A stretch of 64,000 nt of DNA from a virus, in IMG/VR virus record IMGVR_UViG_3300017708_002392, positions 1 through 64,000 of that record. One strand, 5' to 3'. Position numbers and translations under genes: made by a program. The notes below the pieces were generated by a model. That model did no database searches, had not been told where the DNA came from, and saw only the letters and a list, made by a program, of their open reading frames with translations. This document shows positions 24,554-31,361 of this stretch, piece after piece; within the stretch, counting starts at the first letter, position 1, and each line of letters opens with the position of its first letter.

Positions 24554-25272
24554 CTAAGTTTTGTATCCATCACATTTACTTTTGGTTCCCAACCTAAAGC
24601 TCTCAATTTTGATGATGGTAAAACATTAGATTCTAATTCAAAATCTTCTCCGTCTGTGACTGGCACGTCGAAGCCATTTTTTGCAACCAGTTGATCAACT
24701 TTGAATGCAATTCCACAACCACATTCAAACACACCTTTTTCTTCTGGATTGTCAATTATGGTTTGTATAGCATTTACAACATCTGCAACATTGATAAAAT
24801 CTCTAGTGTGCGTTGTTGCATATTTTACTATGCCCAACTTAATCTTTGATATCAGCATAGTGTCTCTTGCTCCATCTCCCCACACAGTTGAAAAACGTAG
24901 ACCAACTGAGTTTTTAGGAGCCATGAATTCATCCACATACTTGGATAGTGCATATGGATTTCTATGCCATTCTAAACAAGCAGATGATGATGCGTAAATT
25001 ACTCTGATGTTATGTTCATCACACTGCTCAAACACTTTTCTACATTTGACCACATTTTCGTTCCAATACAAATCAGGATTTTTAAAACTTTCTCTTATGT
25101 CTGCTTTGGCGGCTAGATGTATGCAAAGATTTGATTTTGGATCAATGTCAAAGTTGCCAATGTCTTTGTTTATTAACAGATCCCAACAGTCCACTGTGTG
25201 ACCATTTGCTTCTAGATGATTGCGTAAATGTGTGCCTATAAAACCATGTGATCCTGTGAGTGTAATGTGCAT
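24550..25272 (-). CDS. NAD-dependent epimerase/dehydratase, short form
   Basis: The 240-residue protein has GSHGFIGTHL (NAD-binding), LAAKADIRES, YASSSACLEWHRNPYALSK (catalytic S and YxxxK) and GLRFSTVWG. It is shorter than the 334-residue epimerase nearby, lacking part of the C-terminal substrate domain. A TATATATA box lies 6 bases before the ATG, the same spacing as the late boxes. Confidence 0.8.
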   Translation of the reverse strand: MHITLTGSHGFIGTHLRNHLEANGHTVDCWDLLINKDIGNFDIDPKSNLCIHLAAKADIRESFKNPDLYWNENVVKCRKVFEQCDEHNIRVIYASSSACLEWHRNPYALSKYVDEFMAPKNSVGLRFSTVWGDGARDTMLISKIKLGIVKYATTHTRDFINVADVVNAIQTIIDNPEEKGVFECGCGIAFKVDQLVAKNGFDVPVTDGEDFELESNVLPSSKLRALGWEPKVNVMDTKLR

Positions 25273-25276
25273 ATGT

Positions 25277-25909
25277 CTATATATAGAAGTTTCTGTTGGA
25301 TGTTAATGATTCTTGATTGTTCACTTTGACTGCTCTTGGAGTCACTACTTGTATGTTACAGTACAGATCTTTCACAAACATGTCAGCGGCAGTGAGACCT
25401 TCTTCATATGCTCCACGTATTAACCGTTCAGCAGTTTTTGGTTTGATCACATATCCGTATGTGCCTTGTAATTGTTGTTGTCCTTTGCGATAGTGCTCTA
25501 GTTTTTCTATGCTAGGTTCTTGTCCTAGATCAGGATCAGGTTCTACAAACCGATGTTTGTCCAAATGCAGTAATTGATCAAACGGTGTTTTGTATGAGTC
25601 TGATACCACAATAGAATCATGTTCAAGTATGACCACTGTTTCGTCCAGTTCAACACATTTTTTCCACATTTCTAAATGTGAAATCATGCATCCTCTGACA
25701 CCACCTTTATTCCATTTTATTTTGTACAACTTTGGTCCAGGAAAATATGGTTTCAAATTTTCTCGTTTGATATATTCATCAGCACGTGAAGGTGTGTACC
25801 CTTCAAACATCTCAGCGTCCAGTCCATGTGCTTTGGCACTGACCATTGCATCAATAGCTGGCTGATGTGTGCTTTCAACTTCTCTTAAAAATAATACAAA
25901 TGCTTTCAT
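25277..25909 (-). CDS. GT25-like glycosyltransferase
   Basis: I start at ATG 25909, which forms an ATGA overlap with the DUF2061-like gene (210 residues). The segment GVRGCMISHLEMWKKC followed by VVILEHDSIV matches the GT25 (LOS galactosyltransferase) pattern GxxGCxxSHxxxW...ILEDD, though the usual EDD is EHD here. It would transfer a hexose to an LPS-type acceptor. Confidence 0.65.
   Translation of the reverse strand: MKAFVLFLREVESTHQPAIDAMVSAKAHGLDAEMFEGYTPSRADEYIKRENLKPYFPGPKLYKIKWNKGGVRGCMISHLEMWKKCVELDETVVILEHDSIVVSDSYKTPFDQLLHLDKHRFVEPDPDLGQEPSIEKLEHYRKGQQQLQGTYGYVIKPKTAERLIRGAYEEGLTAADMFVKDLYCNIQVVTPRAVKVNNQESLTSNRNFYI
25278..25285 (-). promoter_or_regulatory. Possible late-type box TATATATA
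   Basis: One base off TATAAATA, with the last A 6 bases before the ATG at 25272, matching the spacing of the stronger boxes. Confidence 0.35.
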
Positions 25910-26097
25910 TTTTTTGTGAACTTTTCCCATATCATTTCATAAATTACATAAACAAAAATACTCACCACAACAACTACAAGAGTAAAACTTAAAGATCGAA
26001 TCAAGTCACCAAACCATATATAGGATAATATAGATATCCAAAACATGCCAATCAGTTGCCAGATAATCGATTTATAAAATAACATTTTTTTATTCAT
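25906..26097 (-). CDS. DUF2061-like membrane protein (63 aa)
   Basis: Two hydrophobic helices follow a KSIIWQLIGMFW start and the protein ends in IYEMIWEKF, matching the DUF2061 pattern (K-S-xxWR... then ...YxxHExxW) of small bacterial membrane proteins. Function is unknown. It is coupled to the methyltransferase upstream by an 8-base overlap. Confidence 0.6.
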   Translation of the reverse strand: MNKKMLFYKSIIWQLIGMFWISILSYIWFGDLIRSLSFTLVVVVVSIFVYVIYEMIWEKFTKK

Positions 26098-26722
26098 TTA
26101 CTTTTCCTGCCACTTGTAAGAATTGATTGCGTGAAAAAAACTGTATGTCACGGCCCCATTCTTTACAAGCTAATAATTCATGATTCCAAACATTTTCCCA
26201 TTTTGCTAAATCGGCCTTCTCAAAAGCATGAAACTGTCCAAACACTATTATAGTGTCATTTGTAATGTTGTCATCCAATGCTTTCAAAATTTGTTGTGCT
26301 GATTTATAGTAGTTGGAATCTATATGCAAAAAACTTATTGGTTGGTTGTGTTGAGCAACAAAGTCTGGCAATGTGTTTTCAAACAATCCACTCCAAAATA
26401 TTTGTGTGTCGTCTGATTCTGGAATAGTTTTAGCGGCAAGATGCGGCCCAGTCTTTTCTGGTTCTACCAATCTTGCAAGTTGCAATGGCCACGGCAATCC
26501 AGTCCACGAGTCGAACCCATGCACCACGTCCGCATATTCTTTGATCACATTGAAAGTGTTTCTATCTCTCACGCCAAACTCTAAAAACAAGTTTTTTGTT
26601 GTGACCTGTTCTAGTGCGTATCTTAAATGTTGCACAACATCTTTGTTTGGAAATACTTTTATGTTAGAAATTGTATGATTTGCAAACCAAGTGTCTGCAT
26701 CATTTTTTGATAATGGACCCAT
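26090..26722 (-). CDS. Class I methyltransferase-like protein (TylF/Methyltransf_24 type)
   Basis: The 210-residue product contains NLFLEFGVRDRNTFNVI in the place of SAM motif I, then VHGFDSWTGLPW (FDSFxGLP, typical of TylF-like sugar O-methyltransferases), and ISFLHIDSNYYKSAQQIL with the metal-ligand aspartate. The glycine-rich loop is unusual (GVRDRNT instead of GxxxGxS), so SAM binding may be weakened. It is the third methyltransferase of the glycan cassette. Confidence 0.65.
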   Translation of the reverse strand: MGPLSKNDADTWFANHTISNIKVFPNKDVVQHLRYALEQVTTKNLFLEFGVRDRNTFNVIKEYADVVHGFDSWTGLPWPLQLARLVEPEKTGPHLAAKTIPESDDTQIFWSGLFENTLPDFVAQHNQPISFLHIDSNYYKSAQQILKALDDNITNDTIIVFGQFHAFEKADLAKWENVWNHELLACKEWGRDIQFFSRNQFLQVAGKVNE

Positions 26723-27113
26723 GTACTCTCACTCTTATGTGACCGTTGTAGTAATCATCTGATTCCAGCACACCTCTAGCAAACTGTTCTTTTGCTTCAA
26801 GATAATTGCATTCGCCTTTGGATTTGCATAGATGAATTATTTCTCTTTTGAATTGTTCTTTGCCTAGTTTGTTCACATCTTCTGTTAGCAAGTCACTTGA
26901 ACCATAATAGTCTTGCCAGTCACTTTCTACTGTGTGCCTGCGTTTGTTTTTCCTGCCTTTGAGTGGTGGCCTTGATCTTTTGAATTTGGCTAATTTTTTA
27001 CCCACATACATTCGACCTGTGGTGGTGTTGGTTATGAGATACACAAACCCTACTACACCGTCAGGTAATGCTTCTACTGGTTCTCCTTGATATGTCCAAT
27101 TGACTTTTGTCAT
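26700..27113 (-). CDS. GIY-YIG endonuclease-like protein
   Basis: The 137-residue protein has GFVYLITNTTTGRMYVGKK (22-40), the GIY-YIG core (G(F/I)(V/I)Y...YVG), then a basic segment, and E106 near C-terminal LEAKEQF in the region of the catalytic glutamate. Such single-domain nucleases occur in T4-like phages as free-standing homing endonucleases or DNA-degrading enzymes. It is the first leftward gene of its block, diverging from 27136. Confidence 0.72.
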   Translation of the reverse strand: MTKVNWTYQGEPVEALPDGVVGFVYLITNTTTGRMYVGKKLAKFKRSRPPLKGRKNKRRHTVESDWQDYYGSSDLLTEDVNKLGKEQFKREIIHLCKSKGECNYLEAKEQFARGVLESDDYYNGHIRVRVHGSIIKK

Positions 27114-27135
27114 GCTTTATTTTATTATATACTAT

Positions 27136-27666
27136 ATGCATGATGCCACACAACCAGTAATCGATAGTATTCTCCAGTGGATGGAAAAGTTTGTAGAAGT
27201 ACCACATCCATCATTTGGTAACATGCCTCCATGTCCTTATGCACGGCAATATCGAGTGCAAGACAAGATCAAAATTGTACAAGCACCTTTGCATGCCGGC
27301 AATCCGCCTGATATTTGGCAGACTGCTGAACAAGTGTTTGAAACATGGAACGATGACTTTGAAGCCATTATTGTGGCACGTGAAAACGTGGCCCGTCAAT
27401 ATAACAGTGCAGAAATGGTATCGGCTCAAATTACAGAATTAAATGACAAATACAAATCGAAAGATTTAGTTGCCTTGGAAGATCATCCAATGGATCCCGA
27501 AGAGATTGACGGCGTACAAATGAACCATGGCGGTTTAATTCTTGTTGTGATTCAACGTTTGAGCAAGATAAACAAACACTCAGAGATGCTTAGAGGTGGA
27601 GAATACTACGACAAGTGGTCAAAAGAGAATTTAGATGATGTAGTCAATTGGCGTTTTAAGAAATAG
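27136..27666 (+). CDS. Conserved hypothetical protein (176 aa)
   Basis: I choose ATG 27136; a longer frame from 27100 overlaps the divergent gene. The product is soluble, with PPCPYARQYRVQDKIKIV (about 31-48) and a later DPEEIDGVQMNHGGLILV. The CPYAR segment recalls DUF1415 proteins, but only weakly. It is one of five rightward genes in the left arm and converges with 27656-27844 (11-base overlap). An AT-rich TATA-like stretch precedes the ATG by about 5 bases. Confidence 0.55.
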   Translation: MHDATQPVIDSILQWMEKFVEVPHPSFGNMPPCPYARQYRVQDKIKIVQAPLHAGNPPDIWQTAEQVFETWNDDFEAIIVARENVARQYNSAEMVSAQITELNDKYKSKDLVALEDHPMDPEEIDGVQMNHGGLILVVIQRLSKINKHSEMLRGGEYYDKWSKENLDDVVNWRFKK

Positions 27667-27844
27667 ACTTCAATGCTTCTAATTTGTCCATAGCTGTTGC
27701 AAGTACATCCAATTTCTTTTCAGCAGTGGCAACATAATCAATATGTTCTGCAACACCTATCTGCTTTTCTAAAAAAATATTAAGATCTACTTTGGCAACT
27801 TCTATATCGCCTTCTAGTTTTTTTATTAGTGCTTCTTTAATCAT
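27656..27844 (-). CDS. Small coiled-coil hypothetical protein (62 aa)
   Basis: An almost wholly helical protein without cysteine, with alternating acidic and basic residues and heptad-spaced hydrophobics. No family is recognised. The start lies 8 bases inside the end of the secreted-type gene upstream. Confidence 0.55.
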   Translation of the reverse strand: MIKEALIKKLEGDIEVAKVDLNIFLEKQIGVAEHIDYVATAEKKLDVLATAMDKLEALKSIS

Positions 27845-28028
27845 AACTTATCTCACAAAAAAATTCAAAACCTGTTAGACCAGGTTCATCTATAAATGTT
27901 TTGACTATTTCTACTTTGTTTTCATAGATATAATCTTCGCATGTTGCCAATGTATCGAATTGAATCGGCAAATCTGTAATTGTAATAAATCCGGCATACA
28001 CATACATTATACTCATAAACCAATACAT
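27837..28028 (-). CDS. Small secreted-type protein with two cysteines (63 aa)
   Basis: A hydrophobic N-terminus (residues 1-17) resembles an uncleaved or short signal sequence. It is followed by an acidic domain with C30 and C58 placed as in a disulfide pair. The gene at 63207-63437 has the same layout. Translation is signalled by AAAGGAGA about 9 bases before the ATG. The function is unknown; periplasmic action during infection or lysis is a guess. Confidence 0.55.
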   Translation of the reverse strand: MYWFMSIMYVYAGFITITDLPIQFDTLATCEDYIYENKVEIVKTFIDEPGLTGFEFFCEISYD

Positions 28029-28045
28029 ACAGTCTCCTTTTTGCT

Positions 28046-28064
28046 ATTGCAAACTATTTGCAAT
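28046..28064. other. Perfect 8-bp inverted repeat (hairpin)
   Basis: ATTGCAAA and TTTGCAAT flank a 3-base loop. On the leftward transcript the hairpin ends about 8 bases before the Shine-Dalgarno sequence of 27837-28028, so it could modulate its translation. Confidence 0.5.
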
Positions 28065-28078
28065 ACGTGTTTCACAAG

Positions 28079-28103
28079 AAAAGGAAACACATGGTTTCCT
28101 TCT
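28079..28103 (-). terminator. Terminator-like hairpin
   Basis: A stem of about 10 bp (AAGGAAAC / GTTTCCTT core, 28081-28088 with 28094-28101) closes a 5-base loop and carries a T-rich right arm on the leftward strand. It lies between the stop at 28124 and the next gene. An alternative overlapping pairing (GTGTTTC with GAAACAC) is possible. Confidence 0.5.
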
Positions 28104-28123
28104 TAATTGTACTTATAAAAAAT

Positions 28124-28801
28124 TTACAATTGGATCTTGAAATCAATATCCTTTTGAATAGCCTCTTTGTAAGTATCTGTGTCGTCACTCCAGTCTTTCC
28201 CGTTCCACCATTCAAATCCAGGTATGGATGCTTTCCATTTGCAAGATTTATCGTAACTGGCTCCTAGATAGAACCATTCATAACCTAGTTCATGTGCATG
28301 ATGTATTTCGTGCCACAGACTGTATTTGCCCAGTTGCAGTTTGAAGTCAGCATAGTTCCATGCCATTTGCCAGTTGTCTAAACTTTTGCTGTAAGTGGTC
28401 CAAATGGAAAATCCTATTAGATCATTTTTCAATCTGTACAACCACACAGTGTCTGCATGGCCAATGTCTTCTAGTGGGTTTGGTTCCAACATGGTATATC
28501 CGTGATGATCAAGATATGCTTCATATACAGGCATCAATTGAGGCATCATTAATTTTGCTTCCAGACCATAAATTTTTTCAGCAATTATGTCAGGGTCAGT
28601 TTTTGGTTTCTTTGCTTTTTTGATAAATTTTTCTATGTTGATTCTCACTACACGAACTTGTTGCCATGCATCTTCTAATTGTATAAAACCTTGTGCCAAT
28701 GCTTCGTCTGATTCCTGGGGATGTACGTCTGCCCACACTCTCATAAATTGTATGTCTTGTTGATCCAGTTTGCCAAATAAATGTTCATACCAAATTTTCA
28801 T
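28124..28801 (-). CDS. Arginyl/leucyl-tRNA-protein transferase-like GNAT protein
   Basis: I start at ATG 28801 (225 residues); the longer frame overlaps the divergent gene. The C-terminal half, LGKYSLWHEIHHAHELGYEW (157-176) followed by FYLGASYDKSCKWKASIPGFEWW, parallels the Ate1/Bpt segment (LGxxSxxxxIxxAxxxGxxYxYLGYWI...MxYKxxFxPxE). Those enzymes add an amino acid to protein N-termini to trigger degradation. The N-terminal cysteine motif of true Ate1 is not seen, so the substrate may differ. The call is from motif memory. Confidence 0.5.
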   Translation of the reverse strand: MKIWYEHLFGKLDQQDIQFMRVWADVHPQESDEALAQGFIQLEDAWQQVRVVRINIEKFIKKAKKPKTDPDIIAEKIYGLEAKLMMPQLMPVYEAYLDHHGYTMLEPNPLEDIGHADTVWLYRLKNDLIGFSIWTTYSKSLDNWQMAWNYADFKLQLGKYSLWHEIHHAHELGYEWFYLGASYDKSCKWKASIPGFEWWNGKDWSDDTDTYKEAIQKDIDFKIQL

Positions 28802-28818
28802 GTGTAAGTATCCTGTAT

Positions 28819-29166
28819 ATGGATATCTATCACATTTTTGCAGATCACCATCCTGAAGTGGATTCATATGAATTTGCTGACAAGATGAGAGCATTTCTAG
28901 ATGGCATGGTGAGTCTAGGAAAAATGCAAAGTTACAGATTGACCAGAGCCAAACTGGGATTTCGTTCTATGGATCTTCCAGAGTTTCATGTGATGATGGA
29001 ATTTGAAAACATGCAACAACTGGATGACGCAATGACTTCTGTGTTACGCAACGAAAAAAGTATTGACGAAAAACATGTCAACTTCAATCAATTGGTTGAT
29101 GGTGAAACCATACAACATTTTCTATATAGAGACTTTCCGGATCAGATCGACGACAGTAAATCTTAG
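28819..29166 (+). CDS. DUF6614-like protein
   Basis: The 115-residue protein starts MDIYHIFADHHPEVDSYEF, contains SYRLTRAKLGFRSMDLPEFHVMMEF and ends near FLYRDFPD. I associate this order with the DUF6614 family known mainly from marine alphaproteobacteria, a ferredoxin-like-fold protein of unknown role. It diverges from the Ate-like gene with only 17 bases between the two ATGs. It may be a host-derived gene. Confidence 0.5.
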   Translation: MDIYHIFADHHPEVDSYEFADKMRAFLDGMVSLGKMQSYRLTRAKLGFRSMDLPEFHVMMEFENMQQLDDAMTSVLRNEKSIDEKHVNFNQLVDGETIQHFLYRDFPDQIDDSKS

Positions 29167-29513
29167 GTCGGTATAATATAGTTGTGCAAGGCAATCAAGG
29201 CACTTCAAAAAAAATCTTAGGCAACATAACGTCTCCGAACACAGCGAACTACTCTGTAACAACAGCGGCGAATCGCTTGACGTCTAATATTCATACGGTA
29301 TCTACGTTTACCACCGCGTAGTGTAAAAAAAGCGAGACCATAGGTTGGTATAATCCTCCGTTGCAACAATGTCTCTGGATGCTTGGCTGTGCGACTCACA
29401 TCAAGAAAAACATTCACCTGGCAACAGGTGGATACTGACTTAACAATCTACATCAAGCAACGGCATTTTAAAATGCTCGAGTGCAAACGAAGAGCGATTG
29501 ACGTAGTCAATCT
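29164..29513 (+). other. Gene-poor segment, candidate structured RNA
   Basis: About 350 bases with no convincing gene. It contains two near-identical 14-mers, TAGGTCGGTATAAT (29164-29177) and TAGGTTGGTATAAT (29341-29354), each ending in a -10-like TATAAT. It also has a hairpin CACCTG-GCAA-CAGGTG with a GNRA-type loop (29415-29430), a palindrome GCATTTTAAAATGC (29463-29476) and a final hairpin at 29496-29512. Base composition is more GC-rich than the neighbours. This suggests a rightward non-coding RNA; no known family (tRNA, tmRNA, RNase P) fits. Confidence 0.4.
29496..29512 (+). terminator. Terminator-like hairpin ending the RNA candidate
   Basis: GATTGAC and GTCAATC pair around a 3-base loop and are followed by TTTACTTG on the plus strand. 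It is a weak, AT-rich rho-independent-type structure. Confidence 0.35.
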
Positions 29514-29741
29514 TTACTTGTCGTCCACTTTGTGAGCATCATACTCACTCATAAAATCATTCAATGTTATATCCGCACGTCTTAGATCTGTGTGTTTTTC
29601 AAAAAAGTCAAACAGCAAATTTGCACACTCTTTGGGAGAATGTGTCATCAACATCTTTTGTAGCACATAGTTGGTTTTGTTTCTGCGTTGTTCAGTGTTC
29701 AACACCGCATGTTTGGGAACAGGAGCAAAGTCGTTCTTCAT
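29514..29741 (-). CDS. Hypothetical phage protein (75 aa)
   Basis: A charged helical protein (NYVLQKMLMTHSPKECANLLFDFFE in the middle, split across two helices) with an acidic C-terminus. No family is recognised. It follows the 29784-30224 gene after a 42-base gap and no Shine-Dalgarno sequence is seen. Short proteins of this kind flank structural genes in T4-like marine phages. Confidence 0.55.
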   Translation of the reverse strand: MKNDFAPVPKHAVLNTEQRRNKTNYVLQKMLMTHSPKECANLLFDFFEKHTDLRRADITLNDFMSEYDAHKVDDK

Positions 29742-29783
29742 AGTAGTAGCTATATTAACTGTGTTCCCTATTAAGTTGTAGTA

Positions 29784-30224
29784 TTAAAAATTTTGTTTCT
29801 TCTTGGCAAACTGTTTGCCGAACCCGCCACCTTTTAGGCCTTTATTTTTGAACTCTTTTTCTTTGGCGTTGATCTGATCAATCATTTGCGACAACAATCC
29901 ACGCACATATTTAGAGTTGGGTTTTCCATTTTGCACAATTTTGTCTGGTTCAACATTCAAGCCAAAACTTTTGATACCTGCCTTTTTGCCCACTTCTTCG
30001 GCCCAATCAGCAAAAAATGGAGCCACTGCTATGTCAGGATTATCATTCAACTTTGCATTAAGTTTTTTGTTGAAATCATTCAACATGGTTTCCATGTCTT
30101 GCAATTTTGCTGTGAGTGGAATGGGTCCCTTTAGTGTATCTCCAGCTTGCCCAATACCTTGTGCGGCTCTGCCTAGTGCGGCACCAACTCTGGGATCATA
30201 TTCAAATAGGTCTAATAGTTTCAT
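29784..30224 (-). CDS. Hypothetical late protein (146 aa)
   Basis: The 146-residue product has an N-terminal MKLLDLFEYD motif, as do several virion-associated genes here (MQLFEFF, MKTFREL), a glycine/alanine-rich region, a helical middle and a very basic C-terminus. A virion or core role is likely but unproven. It has a perfect TATAAATA box exactly 6 bases before the ATG, predicting a leaderless late mRNA. Confidence 0.6.
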   Translation of the reverse strand: MKLLDLFEYDPRVGAALGRAAQGIGQAGDTLKGPIPLTAKLQDMETMLNDFNKKLNAKLNDNPDIAVAPFFADWAEEVGKKAGIKSFGLNVEPDKIVQNGKPNSKYVRGLLSQMIDQINAKEKEFKNKGLKGGGFGKQFAKKKQNF

Positions 30225-30229
30225 ATCAA

Positions 30230-30237
30230 TATTTATA
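30230..30237 (-). promoter_or_regulatory. T4-type late promoter box TATAAATA
   Basis: Last A (30230) is 6 bases before the ATG at 30224. The box overlaps the stop codon of the upstream chaperone-like frame. Confidence 0.75.
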
Positions 30238-30463
30238 GTAAAGGCATTTTTGTAGTCTTAGTAAGCTCTATGTTGTCTTTTACAAGTTCAGCCATCATGG
30301 ATCTATCGTCAGGTCCTAGCAAAAATGCTGTATTATAGTCCAACGATCCACGCATGTACCAACACAGTTTGATCAGATCATTCTTGAAATTTTTGTTTGT
30401 GTTTTCTAGTTCTTTGAAATATTCTTCCAGTTCAGAAGGCGAGAGAGTTAGGATCTTGATACG
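30233..30463 (-). CDS. Tail-chaperone-like frame reached by -1 frameshift from gp26
   Basis: A 76-codon open frame follows gp26 but has no ATG, GTG or TTG near its beginning; the first ATG falls in its middle. Its sequence is protein-like: LSPSELEEYFKELE, then WYMRGSLDYNTAFLLGPDDR, ending MPLL. This resembles the small second product of frameshifted tail assembly chaperones and the cyanophage gp51-type protein. It is in the -1 frame relative to gp26 and is continuous with it after the slippery T TTT TTC (30469-30463), so the likely product is a gp26 fusion. Confidence 0.6.
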   Translation of the reverse strand, partial: RIKILTLSPSELEEYFKELENTNKNFKNDLIKLCWYMRGSLDYNTAFLLGPDDRSMMAELVKDNIELTKTTKMPLL

Positions 30464-31311
30464 AAAAAATTGGAGTTATCCATGGAGATAGGTTGTTCAA
30501 AACTTTTAGGTGCTCCTTTTTCTATCTGTTCTTTGGTTGGAGTTATTGTGATAGGCTGTATTTTGCCGATTCCTTTTTGTGCATCTAATCTTTTCTTAAT
30601 CAAGTCTGCAGTAGCTCCATCCATGTTGTCTACAAATTCTTCGATGTACACACGATCAGTGATGGTCTGGCCATCTGCGGTCACTTCAAGTATAGATTCT
30701 TTCATGTTTGCTAGAGTCAAATCAGTCATATGGCCAAATATCTCTGCAAATTTTTCCTGTTTTTGTGATGCATTTAATTCATTGGTATCAATCACTTGTG
30801 AAATAATTCTTTGTTGCTCAAAAGTGCGTAATTGCAAATTGGTAAGTTGTCTATAACTCATTGGTTTGATTTTGAATGAAACATCTTTGGCAGGCACATA
30901 TCCATCAAATTTTGTTTTATCAATTTTGTCTCCTGCTGTACGCAGATCGACATTGTAGGTCACTTTATCTTCGGTATTAGGAACAGTAACAGTTATATCC
31001 ATCATGTGTCCATAAGTTGCAATTCTGATGGCAATCATTACAGAGTCTAAATCCAACACCGGCATCATCCACGGATCTTGTATGCCTGGCACACATGATC
31101 GGATAACATTCACTGTGGATTCTCCGTTGAGCAGTGCATCAGGTGTGTTCATGGTCATTTCATCTTTTGCAGTCATTGGATACACAGCAAGTTCTTTCTC
31201 ATTGTCAAACACCAATGCTCCTTGCGGATACCAATCGCCACCAGATGGTAAAGTTGTGTATATTGCTGGTTGCCTAAAGAACTTAGCTAATGGGTTCTGT
31301 GGATTGGTCAT
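30448..31311 (-). CDS. gp26: Baseplate hub / tail assembly protein gp26-like
   Basis: The 287-residue protein has the start seen in gp26 of marine T4-like phages (NPLAKFFRQPAIYTTLPSGG...WYP), MTAKDEMTMNTPDALLNG (about 47-64) and CVPGIQDPWMMPVLD. It lies back to back with the tape-measure gene. T4 gp26 acts in central baseplate hub assembly; position and frameshift signal also suggest a tail-tape-measure chaperone. The last codons contain the slippery heptamer. Expression is from a CATAAATA late box 33 bases upstream, with GGAG before the ATG. Confidence 0.8.
   Translation of the reverse strand: MTNPQNPLAKFFRQPAIYTTLPSGGDWYPQGALVFDNEKELAVYPMTAKDEMTMNTPDALLNGESTVNVIRSCVPGIQDPWMMPVLDLDSVMIAIRIATYGHMMDITVTVPNTEDKVTYNVDLRTAGDKIDKTKFDGYVPAKDVSFKIKPMSYRQLTNLQLRTFEQQRIISQVIDTNELNASQKQEKFAEIFGHMTDLTLANMKESILEVTADGQTITDRVYIEEFVDNMDGATADLIKKRLDAQKGIGKIQPITITPTKEQIEKGAPKSFEQPISMDNSNFFVSRS
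30463..30469 (-). other. Slippery heptamer T TTT TTC (-1 frameshift site)
   Basis: In gp26 frame the codons read AAT TTT TTC, giving the X XXY YYZ pattern. A -1 slip keeps Phe-Phe pairing and enters the 76-codon frame. The normal gp26 stop follows four codons later. Confidence 0.6.
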
Positions 31312-31322
31312 GTTTTATACTC

Positions 31323-31330
31323 CATAAATA
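31323..31330 (+). promoter_or_regulatory. Late promoter box CATAAATA for the tape measure gene
   Basis: Predicted +1 near 31336 leaves a leader of about 26 bases before the ATG at 31362. It faces an identical box on the other strand. Confidence 0.7.
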
Positions 31331-31343
31331 CTTACTATAACAA

Positions 31344-31351
31344 TATTTATG
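31344..31351 (-). promoter_or_regulatory. Late promoter box CATAAATA for gp26
   Basis: Mirror image of the box at 31323-31330. The predicted +1 near 31338 puts both start sites within about two bases of each other. Confidence 0.7.
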
Positions 31352-31361
31352 TGCGTATAAA

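Noticed and set aside
29217-29417. A 66-codon arginine-rich minus-strand frame beginning at GTG
   Set aside because: No Shine-Dalgarno or promoter box, unusual codon use for this genome, and it covers the hairpin-rich region better explained as RNA. Kept only as an alternative.
29164-29513. Possible tmRNA or RNase P RNA
   Set aside because: No tRNA-like ends, no T-arm and no tag ending in Ala-Ala; no RNase P core sequences.
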